In this document: one piece after another, positions 33,545 to 40,489 of the stretch
Layout of the letters: every line of letters starts with the position of its first letter
Position numbering within the stretch: the stretch's first letter is position 1
From: Lachnospiraceae bacterium
Lineage (GTDB): Bacteria; Bacillota; Clostridia; Lachnospirales; Lachnospiraceae
Assembly (NCBI GenBank): GCA_017627275.1
Contig: JAGAHC010000045.1
Location: forward strand, 1-43,767
Direction: 5' to 3'
DNA: 43,767 nucleotides
Notes under the pieces: model-generated
The model's database searches: none
Told to the model about the DNA's origin: nothing
What the model saw: only the letters and a program-made list of their open reading frames with translations
Made by a program: the position numbers and the translations under genes

Positions 33545-34906
33545 TTACTGTGTTAATTCTTCCTGTAACTTATCCAGCTCAGCCTGAATGTCAGCGCCGG
33601 TCAGGGCTTCCTGTTCGGCAGCGATGACACCCTGCTTCACCTGATCCCATTCTGCCTTGGCGGCAGGATAGAACTTGCAGGAAGCAAGAACGTCGAGCCA
33701 TGCTTCGAAGGAAGGATCGGAAGCAACAAGCGCTTCAACGGCGGAGTTCACTGCAGGAAGGAAGCCTTCCATGCTGACCCAGCCGACATAGTTCTCGGGA
33801 TCATAGAAGAACTTCAGGAACTTGCCGATGGCTTCGTTTCTGGCTTCCTGATCCGGAGCGGAATCGTCTTTGAATGCCATGACGCGGTCCATAACACCAA
33901 CGGAAGAACCGGTCTTGCCTTCGTTTGCCGGGATAGCGGCAGTGGCCATATTGATGTCACCGCCCTTGTCGGCTACATAGGTGGGCAACTGGTTCGGAGC
34001 GATCAGCATGGCCATCTTGCCGGCAGCAAACATATCCTGTAAGTCATAGCGTGTCTCGGTGGCGGGATTCGGGTTGGTGAATCCTTTTTCGATGAGGCCG
34101 AGTGCGAACTCGATGCCTTCCACGTTTTCGGGAGTATTCACAGCCCAGTCACCATTTTCGTCGACAAAGCCGCCGCCGTTGCCCCAGGTGTAGTAGGCAA
34201 ATGCCGCCTGGCCTTCGTCGGTCGTCATATCGATGCCCCACGGATAGACTTCGCCGTCATAGTAGTCGATGATCGCCTGGGAAACATCTTCGAGTTCCGC
34301 CCAGGTGGTGGGAACTTCCACACCGACTTCTTCCAGCATGTCGACGTTGTAGAACATCGCGCGGGCGCTGGCAAGATCCGGCACTGCCCATACGGTGTCG
34401 TCGATCACGGACTGTTCGATGAAGGACGGGAAGAAATCATTGTAAAGATCTTCCGGGCAGTATTCGGAGACCGGCATCAGAAGACCGTCGTTTGCATAGT
34501 TTGCAAACACGTCGATGTTCAGGATGTCCGGTGCGTTGTTGTTAGCGATCCTGGTATCCACGACCGTGTAGACATCATTCCAGGAAACGACTTCGAGGTT
34601 GAGTTTCACGCCCGGATTCTCGGATTCGAACTTGTCGACGAAATTCGTGCCGTCCATGCCGCTTCCGAGGAACCACTCATTGGTGTTGGGGCCGTACTGG
34701 CAGATGATGACATCCAGAGTGATCTCATCGCCCGATGCTTCCGCAGCCTCTTCGGCAGATGCTTCTTCCGCGGGAGCCTCTTCTTCAGAAGCGGCTTCTT
34801 CAGCGGGAGCTTCTTCGCTGGCTGCCGGAGCAGGAGCAGAAGATGCACAGGCTGCGAGAGAAACCATCATCACGGCCGACAGTAAAAGTGCTATAAACTT
34901 TTTCAT
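33545..34906 (-). CDS. Sugar ABC transporter substrate-binding lipoprotein
   Basis: Extracellular solute-binding protein of 453 residues (family 1, MalE-like). It has a lipoprotein signal peptide with lipobox LAAC near 17-20. A low-complexity Ala/Glu linker (about 21-58) should hold it off the membrane. The binding fold follows: VVSWNDVYTVVDTRIANNNAPDI near 108, and MAMLIAPNQLPTY near 297-309. The ligand is not readable from sequence; the neighbouring NagA and NahK-like genes favour an N-acetylhexosamine-containing oligosaccharide. Ribosome site AGGAGGG just before ATG. First gene of the importer operon. Confidence 0.94.
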   Translation of the reverse strand: MKKFIALLLSAVMMVSLAACASSAPAPAASEEAPAEEAASEEEAPAEEASAEEAAEASGDEITLDVIICQYGPNTNEWFLGSGMDGTNFVDKFESENPGVKLNLEVVSWNDVYTVVDTRIANNNAPDILNIDVFANYANDGLLMPVSEYCPEDLYNDFFPSFIEQSVIDDTVWAVPDLASARAMFYNVDMLEEVGVEVPTTWAELEDVSQAIIDYYDGEVYPWGIDMTTDEGQAAFAYYTWGNGGGFVDENGDWAVNTPENVEGIEFALGLIEKGFTNPNPATETRYDLQDMFAAGKMAMLIAPNQLPTYVADKGGDINMATAAIPANEGKTGSSVGVMDRVMAFKDDSAPDQEARNEAIGKFLKFFYDPENYVGWVSMEGFLPAVNSAVEALVASDPSFEAWLDVLASCKFYPAAKAEWDQVKQGVIAAEQEALTGADIQAELDKLQEELTQ

Positions 34907-34944
34907 ACTACCCTCCTTTTGATAGTGAGATTTGATTTATAACT

Positions 34945-34973
34945 ATTTTAATATACCGTCACGGGAAGTTCAA
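34945..34973 (-). promoter_or_regulatory. Promoter of the sugar importer operon
   Basis: On the minus strand TTGAAC (34968-34973), 17-bp spacer, TAAAAT (34945-34950), about 40 nt before the lipoprotein start. The 150-bp region is shared with the divergent ATPase gene. Confidence 0.65.
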
Positions 34974-35056
34974 TTTAAACAAAAGATTCCCGATTGTATT
35001 ATTTCGGACAGGAAGTGTGATACACTATATCATTATCGATACGGAGGTCTTTCAAA

Positions 35057-36166
35057 GTGGCTAGTTTATCATTAAAAGGAATCGGAAAAACCTATCCGAA
35101 CGGCGTGAAAGCCGTGAAAGATTTCAACCTGGAAGTGGAAGACAAGGAGTTTATCATTTTTGTCGGACCTTCCGGCTGCGGAAAGTCCACTACCCTGCGG
35201 ATGATCGCCGGTCTGGAGGAGATTACCGAGGGGACGCTCGAGATCGACGGCAAGATCATGAATGACGTCGAGCCCAAGGACCGGGACATCGCCATGGTTT
35301 TCCAGAACTATGCGCTGTATCCGCATATGAGCGTTTATGAAAACATGGCCTTCGGCCTCAAGATGCGCAAGGTCTCCAAGGAGGAGATCGATGAGAAGGT
35401 AAAGGCGGCTGCCAGGATCCTGGATCTCGAAAACCTCCTGGACAGAAAGCCCAAAGCCTTATCGGGCGGTCAGAGACAGCGTGTGGCGATGGGACGGGCC
35501 ATTGTCCGGAATCCGAAGGTATTCCTTATGGATGAGCCGCTGTCCAACCTGGACGCAAAGCTCCGTGTCCAGATGCGCGCGGAGATCGCGGCCCTTCACC
35601 AGAGGCTCGGCACGACCATCATCTATGTCACGCATGACCAGACGGAAGCCATGACGCTGGGCACCCGCATCGTCGTGATGAAGGACGGCATCGTGCAGCA
35701 GGTCGATACGCCGCAGAATCTGTACGATAAACCGGCCAATCTCTTTGTCGCCGGCTTCATGGGCAGCCCGCAGATGAACTTCATGGAAGGCGAAGTCATT
35801 GTCAAAGAGGACAGGGTCTTCCTTCGCTATGCAGGCGTCGACATCCCGATGCCGGAAGAAAAGAGCAGAGCATTAAGAGAGGGCGGCTATGAAAACAAGA
35901 CCGTTGTCTTCGGGATCCGTCCGGAAGACATCGATGACGCGGAACAGGCAGTCAGTACGTCGGAAGCAGTCTTTACCTCCACGGTGAAGGTCTATGAACT
36001 GCTCGGCGCCGAAGTCTTCCTGTATTTTGACATTGCCGGAAAACCGGTGACGGCCAGAGTGGCACCCGGAACAAAGAGCAGGCCGGGGAGCGAGATCCGC
36101 GTGGCCTTCAATATCGATAAGATCCACATCTTCGACAAGGATACGGAAGAAAAGATCGCGGACTGA
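35057..36166 (+). CDS. ABC transporter ATPase of the UgpC/MsmK/MalK family
   Basis: Sugar-importer ATPase of 369 residues. Walker A is GPSGCGKST near 37-45, the Q-loop FQNYALYPHM near 83, the signature ALSGGQRQRVAMGRA near 133-147, Walker B VFLMDEPLSNLDAK near 155 and the H-loop VTHDQTEA near 191. A C-terminal OB-fold regulatory domain follows (about 240-369, GIRPEDI near 289). Such ATPases often serve several importers; here it is transcribed away from the lipoprotein and permease genes it would energise. Start GTG 35057 with ACGGAGG upstream. Ends only 2 nt from the converging nagA. Confidence 0.95.
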   Translation: MASLSLKGIGKTYPNGVKAVKDFNLEVEDKEFIIFVGPSGCGKSTTLRMIAGLEEITEGTLEIDGKIMNDVEPKDRDIAMVFQNYALYPHMSVYENMAFGLKMRKVSKEEIDEKVKAAARILDLENLLDRKPKALSGGQRQRVAMGRAIVRNPKVFLMDEPLSNLDAKLRVQMRAEIAALHQRLGTTIIYVTHDQTEAMTLGTRIVVMKDGIVQQVDTPQNLYDKPANLFVAGFMGSPQMNFMEGEVIVKEDRVFLRYAGVDIPMPEEKSRALREGGYENKTVVFGIRPEDIDDAEQAVSTSEAVFTSTVKVYELLGAEVFLYFDIAGKPVTARVAPGTKSRPGSEIRVAFNIDKIHIFDKDTEEKIAD

Positions 36167-36168
36167 AT

Positions 36169-37281
36169 TCAGATCCTTTCTCCGTCGATAAAGACACCAA
36201 GGACCTTCAGGTCAGAATCCAGAAGGACCAGGTCGGCACATTTCCCGACTTCGATAGATCCAATCGTATCTTCTTTATGAATCGATGCGGCGGCGGCATA
36301 CGTCGCCGCATAAATCATTTTCTCAAGCGGCAGACCGAAGGAAACGGCGCGCCGCACTCCCTCCATCAGATGAATGGAACTGCCGGCGATGGTATCGGTT
36401 CCCTTCAGGGTCGCAAGGCCATCCTTCATGGTGACAATCTGGCCGCTCAGTTCATATTCCCCGTCCGGCATTCCCGCACAGCGCAAAGAATCCGAGATCA
36501 AAACCAGCTTCTCGCGAAACAGATCATAGGAAAGCCGCATCATCGAAGGGTGTACGTGACAGCCGTCCGGTATGAGCTCCGCAAAGACATGACTTTCATA
36601 CGCCGCCGCGATCACGCCCGGGGCCCGGTGCAGAAGAGAGGGCATGGCGTTAAACAGGTGGGTGACCTTGTTTGCGCCGGCATCAAAAGCACGCAGGGCT
36701 GTCTCGTAATCCGCCGTCGTATGTCCGACAGAAACAGAGACGGACCTGGAAGCTTCTTTAATAAACTCCATGGCGCCTTCCATTTCGGGGGCAACGGTGA
36801 TCTCAAGGACAAGGCCTTCCGACGCATCCATGAGGCGATCAAACATCCGGATATCCGGCGCTGCGATATAGTCCGGATTCTGGGCGCCGCACTTTGACGG
36901 ATTGATAAAGGGTCCTTCCAGATGGATGCCCGCGATCTTCGCGCCGTTCTTCGGACGCTGATACGATGCGATCGCCCGGACGGCCTCTGTCAGGGCATCT
37001 TCCGGCAGCGTCATGGTCGTCGGACAAAAGCTTGTGACGCCTTCTGCGGCGTAGTAAGGTCCCATTTTCAAAATGCCGTCCGCGTTTGCGTCACTGGCGT
37101 CTTCCCCGACGGCGGCATGGGTGTGAATATCGATCAGCCCCGGGATCAGGTAGGCGCCGCCTGCATCCAGGGCGCCTTCTTCGCTGCGGACGGGAGAGAT
37201 CCTTTCGATGGTTCGACGGAATTCGATATTGCCTTCGTGAAAGGAACCGTCCAGAAACAGTTTTGCGTTTTGAATAATCAT
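36169..37281 (-). CDS. nagA: N-acetylglucosamine-6-phosphate deacetylase
   Basis: Removes the acetyl group from GlcNAc-6-phosphate, giving glucosamine-6-phosphate and acetate in the cytosol. It has 370 residues. Metal and catalytic motifs are LIDIHTHAAVG near 49-59, GIHLEGPFINP near 118-128 (metal Glu), VSVGHTTADY near 184-193, THLFNAM near 207-213 and the catalytic Asp in LISDSLRCAG near 263-272. The usual partner nagB is not in the window. Its start overlaps the stop of the upstream kinase-like gene by one base (ATGA), so the two are translationally coupled. Confidence 0.95.
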   Translation of the reverse strand: MIIQNAKLFLDGSFHEGNIEFRRTIERISPVRSEEGALDAGGAYLIPGLIDIHTHAAVGEDASDANADGILKMGPYYAAEGVTSFCPTTMTLPEDALTEAVRAIASYQRPKNGAKIAGIHLEGPFINPSKCGAQNPDYIAAPDIRMFDRLMDASEGLVLEITVAPEMEGAMEFIKEASRSVSVSVGHTTADYETALRAFDAGANKVTHLFNAMPSLLHRAPGVIAAAYESHVFAELIPDGCHVHPSMMRLSYDLFREKLVLISDSLRCAGMPDGEYELSGQIVTMKDGLATLKGTDTIAGSSIHLMEGVRRAVSFGLPLEKMIYAATYAAAASIHKEDTIGSIEVGKCADLVLLDSDLKVLGVFIDGERI

Positions 37282-38675
37282 CAGGACTCCTTTCTGAGCG
37301 CGGGGAGTGAGGCAGCCGTTGCGGACTGTCCGACCCTGCGGAACCGTTCGTCCGGAAGGGAAGGGATAAAGCAGTCTTTTAATGCAGGATAGTCGCCCGC
37401 AAGGACCTCCCGGCAGGTCTTCAGGATCAGATCGCCCCCCTTGCCGCTCATAACACGGCCGAGCAGCAGCACATGGCGCATTTTGTAGAGGTCATAATAA
37501 AAGGCAAGCGTATGACCGAGATACACGCCGATCGATTCGTAGATATCACGGGCTTTGGGATCTCCGTCTTCCATTTTCTGCTGTACGATCTTCAGTTTTT
37601 CGGCGGGAGAGAGTGCTTCCTCCAGTTCGATCCCGGCCGGCTTTGCCAGCTTGATCACGGCATCCTGCGAAAAGTATTTGACGCCGCAGCCGATGTCTGT
37701 GCTCCATTCGTCCTCCATGGCAGAAGGAGAGCAGTCGATGGGCACAAAGGCAAGCTCATTGAGCCATCCGGTGATGCAGCCGTTCTCATCGACAAAACCG
37801 GCCGCTTCGCTGGTCCCCATGGCGATGCCGAGCACGCTGTTCTCGTTGAGGCTCAGCTTTCCCGCGAGAGCGGATACGTCGCCGTCGTTGGCGACCGCAA
37901 AGGGAATATCCCCGAAGGTATCCGTAATGGCCCGGATATAAATGTCTTTGACCTTTTCTTCAAACAGATCGGCGGGGACTTTATTAAATAAGGAAGCCCG
38001 CATCGTGCGGTTATGGATGTAGATGCCGGCAGAAGACACACCGACGGCATCCACGCGCGGAAGATGCGCGGCGGCAGCCTTCAGGGCGGAAACGATGCCG
38101 TCGTAATGATAGTCCGGATCCTCGTTCGTTTTGGGGAACCAGACGACTTCTTCATCGAAGACGCTTTCTCCGTCGATCACGGCAGAGACCTTCCGGTCGC
38201 TTCCGCCGGCATCAAAGCCGATGCGGCAGCCGTCCGTATGTCCGCCCTGTTTCTGCGGATCGTTTTTTTCTTCCGGCAGATGCTCCGTCCACAGAACTTC
38301 AAAGGGATGCTCGTAGATTTCCCCCATAAAATGGTAATCAAACGATCTTGCGCCGTCTTTGGCGTAGGTCTTATGCAGGTATTCGTACATCTCGTGACTG
38401 TCAGAGACATAGATGCGAAAACCGCCCTTCATCCACAATGCGATCTTCACCAGTCTGTCGATATAGTAGCAGTCGGCGGCATACTGTTCTTTCGTGCCGT
38501 GAATATAGGTCTGCATCACGCTTGTCAGGCCGTCTGCCCGTTCTATGGCGATGCCGACGGGGTGCGCAGTTCCTGCTGACTGCAGAAAGGCTTTCTGAAA
38601 CAGATAGAAGGGAGTGAAAGAGGGATCCAGTTTCGGGAGCGTCCGAACGGGGACTTCTATACCACAGCACTTCAT
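37281..38675 (-). CDS. ROK-like ASKHA-fold protein with N-terminal extension, possible amino-sugar kinase
   Basis: Protein of 464 residues. The first ~140 are unfamiliar. From about 145 an actin-like sugar-kinase fold begins with IGFDAGGSDRK (phosphate 1 loop), followed by VGVSSAGIY near 205 and VANDGDVSALAGK near 260. GIAMGTSEAAGFV near 282 is phosphate loop 2, and a C-terminal LLLGRVMSGKGG near 409 completes it. The zinc motif CxCGxxGC of typical ROK kinases is not present. Coupling to nagA suggests it makes the GlcNAc-6-phosphate that NagA uses, or acts as a sensor; this is inference. ATG 38675 is chosen for AGGAGG eight bases upstream; the open frame extends 84 nt further. Confidence 0.75.
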   Translation of the reverse strand: MKCCGIEVPVRTLPKLDPSFTPFYLFQKAFLQSAGTAHPVGIAIERADGLTSVMQTYIHGTKEQYAADCYYIDRLVKIALWMKGGFRIYVSDSHEMYEYLHKTYAKDGARSFDYHFMGEIYEHPFEVLWTEHLPEEKNDPQKQGGHTDGCRIGFDAGGSDRKVSAVIDGESVFDEEVVWFPKTNEDPDYHYDGIVSALKAAAAHLPRVDAVGVSSAGIYIHNRTMRASLFNKVPADLFEEKVKDIYIRAITDTFGDIPFAVANDGDVSALAGKLSLNENSVLGIAMGTSEAAGFVDENGCITGWLNELAFVPIDCSPSAMEDEWSTDIGCGVKYFSQDAVIKLAKPAGIELEEALSPAEKLKIVQQKMEDGDPKARDIYESIGVYLGHTLAFYYDLYKMRHVLLLGRVMSGKGGDLILKTCREVLAGDYPALKDCFIPSLPDERFRRVGQSATAASLPALRKES

Positions 38676-38700
38676 GTTGATGACCTCCTTTTCTGCCTTC

Positions 38701-38706
38701 ATTATA
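38701..38706 (-). promoter_or_regulatory. -10 box of the ROK-like/nagA operon
   Basis: Minus-strand TATAAT, 26 nt before the start codon, with only a weak -35 (TTTCGT) 17 bp upstream. Weak -35 boxes are common at activated promoters. Confidence 0.5.
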
Positions 38707-38922
38707 ACAGTCAGCTTCCGAAAACGAAAACGCGGAGCCTGGCTTTTTTTGCAGAACAACAGTTTCCCGATTTGTCAACCACATCATATGGAGGAGAGAA
38801 AAGTGCCTGCCACAAGATTAAAAAAATAATTCATAAAGTTCCGGATTTTCTAGTTTTTTCATTTATAAAATTACGATAAAATAAATGTGTATATTCTGCT
38901 TTACGGTTTTCTGTTCATGGTG

Positions 38923-38954
38923 GGAGATTCTAACCTTCGCAAGATAGGATCTCC
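38923..38954 (+). repeat. Strong hairpin in the leader of the coiled-coil protein gene
   Basis: GGAGATTCTAACCTT pairs with AAGATAGGATCTCC around a three-base CGC loop: one G-U pair and one extra base in 14 bp. It lies 64 nt before the start codon in a 342-bp gene-free region (38676-39017) that otherwise holds A/T-rich promoter-like sequence. No T run follows, so it looks like an RNA leader structure rather than a terminator. Confidence 0.65.
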
Positions 38955-39017
38955 GCAGGCCACAGGAAATACCGTTCACATAGACTCACATAGATTAGGA
39001 AATAGGGGGAAAAATTC

Positions 39018-40181
39018 ATGAGTATTAACGAAATGAACAACGAAGAAGTCAGAAATGAAGCTGCTCGTATCGTTGAAGAGATTTCAGCGAAACAGTCGGC
39101 CGGTTTCACAGCAGAAGGAGGAGTTATGGATAACGCAGCATTAACCAGAAAACTTGAAGAAGTCACGACTGCACTTGAGAAGATCGCAGAAGCGGAACGC
39201 AAGAATTCCAGCGCCGCGAGATTAACTTCCATTGTCAGCCTTTTAATTCTGCTGTTATTCGTAGGCGTGTTCGCAGCCATGATGCCCAGTGCCATGCGCA
39301 TGATGAAGAATCTGGACGGCACGATGGCCGGTGTTGCCAATGCCGTGAATGAGGTGAACACACTGGTTGCTTCTGCAAACGGTACCGTCGAGGAACTCAA
39401 CGGTGTTGTGTCGAACGTCGGAACCGGCGTAGATGACACCTTTACCGAAGTCGGCGGCATGCTGCGCAGCGTTTCCACACAGGTTGAAGGCATCAGCGGT
39501 GCGGTGGATGAGGTGACGAGCGCCGTCACATCCGCAACGGCAGCAGTGGATACCGTTAACAATGTAGTAGTAGATAATGCCAATAACATCAATAAGACCA
39601 TGCAGTCCGTGGCCGCTATTGATTTTGATAAATTAAACAACGTGCTGGATGAAGTCTACGGCATTTCTTCCCAGATGAACGTCATGATGGAAGACATCTC
39701 GAAGACCACATCCCACCTGGATGAGATCATGGGCGATGTCAAGAACGCAACAGGCCAGTTCGACAGCATCGTATCCGATGTCGGCAATACCACGAAGCAG
39801 CTGGACGGCATTGTGAGCGATGTCGGCTCCACCACCAAGCAGCTTGACAGCATCATGGGCGATGTCGGCTCCACGATCAAGAATGCGGACGCTACCGTAC
39901 AGAGCGCCAACAAGGCCGTTGAGAACGTCAACAGCTTTGACGTAGACGCACTGAACAGCGCCATCAAGGAACTGGAAGCGGTTGCCAACGAAGTCAACAC
40001 CGTAGCGGGCGGCCTCGGCGAAACAGTGGATTCCGTCGGAAAGAGCGTACAGGAGACAGTGAACAACGTCGATCAGACCGTTAAGAACACCAGCGACAGC
40101 ATCGATATCAACAGCGTCAACGATTCGATCCAGAACCTGCAGAAGAGCCTGGAGAACATCACCAAGATCTTCGGCAACTGA
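39018..40181 (+). CDS. Membrane-anchored coiled-coil repeat protein
   Basis: Protein of 387 residues that I cannot place in a named family. Residues about 1-65 are hydrophilic and acidic. One hydrophobic helix spans about 69-93 (LTSIVSLLILLLFVGVFAAM). The remaining ~290 residues have no Cys, Pro or Trp, are rich in Val, Asn, Asp, Ser and Thr, and carry heptad-like patterns, predicted as a long coiled coil. Recurrent EVNT, DTVN and ISG/VSD phrases resemble the stalks of methyl-accepting chemotaxis proteins, but no HAMP or signalling tip was seen. Four 14-residue units lie near 235-290. Ribosome site AGGGGGA before ATG 39018; strong terminator after. A structural or tethering role in the envelope is plausible, not shown. 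Confidence 0.8.
   Translation: MSINEMNNEEVRNEAARIVEEISAKQSAGFTAEGGVMDNAALTRKLEEVTTALEKIAEAERKNSSAARLTSIVSLLILLLFVGVFAAMMPSAMRMMKNLDGTMAGVANAVNEVNTLVASANGTVEELNGVVSNVGTGVDDTFTEVGGMLRSVSTQVEGISGAVDEVTSAVTSATAAVDTVNNVVVDNANNINKTMQSVAAIDFDKLNNVLDEVYGISSQMNVMMEDISKTTSHLDEIMGDVKNATGQFDSIVSDVGNTTKQLDGIVSDVGSTTKQLDSIMGDVGSTIKNADATVQSANKAVENVNSFDVDALNSAIKELEAVANEVNTVAGGLGETVDSVGKSVQETVNNVDQTVKNTSDSIDINSVNDSIQNLQKSLENITKIFGN
39720..39887 (+). repeat. Four 42-bp tandem coding repeats
   Basis: Units at 39720, 39762, 39804 and 39846 encode 14-residue repeats of the form D-x-I-x-x-D-V-x-x-x-x-K/x-x-x. The middle two are nearly identical (DSIVSDVGNTTKQL and DGIVSDVGSTTKQL). They suit growth or shrinkage of the coiled coil by slippage in whole turns. 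Confidence 0.8.
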
Positions 40182-40207
40182 TCTGCAGCAACAATACGCC
40201 ATAACAC

Positions 40208-40242
40208 AAAGGGGACAGGCAAAGGCCTGTCCCCTTTTTTTT
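40208..40242 (+). terminator. Rho-independent terminator after the coiled-coil protein gene
   Basis: Stem GGGGACAGGC / GCCTGTCCCC extended by A-T pairs (40208-40220 with 40225-40237), loop AAAG, then a run of Ts. Confidence 0.95.
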
Positions 40243-40317
40243 GCAGGACAACCGGGAGGCTCCCTAGACATTTTTAACAGAATTCGGGGAGGATACAATC
40301 GATTCTTGGACAAATAG

Positions 40318-40331
40318 TATAAATATTTATA
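40318..40331. promoter_or_regulatory. AT-rich palindrome upstream of carB (possible ARG box)
   Basis: Perfect 14-bp palindrome TATAAATATTTATA ending 38 nt before the carB -35 box. A related GCATAAATATTCATAAA lies at 40432-40448 in the leader. Both resemble the A/T-rich ArgR boxes (TGAAT-N4-ATTCA) but match only one half-site well, so arginine control is only suggested. Confidence 0.4.
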
Positions 40332-40369
40332 AATTCGGGGGTTTTTCCAAAAATATCCATAAAATGTGT

Positions 40370-40398
40370 TTGACATGCGCGGTAACAAGATATATAGT
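40370..40398 (+). promoter_or_regulatory. Promoter of carB
   Basis: TTGACA (40370-40375), 17-bp spacer and TATAGT (40393-40398). It predicts an A/T-rich leader of about 85 nt. The whole 308-bp gap 40182-40489 otherwise contains the upstream terminator and the AT-rich palindromes. Confidence 0.85.
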
Positions 40399-40489
40399 GT
40401 AAACAATGTTTTTTTGAAGCTTGTCTTTTTAGCATAAATATTCATAAATAGAGCCGATATTGTTGATTATATACAGAAAGGACACATCT

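Noticed and set aside
38789-38830. Tiny open frame upstream of the coiled-coil protein gene
   Set aside because: Only 13 codons, without a ribosome site; nothing beyond chance supports it.
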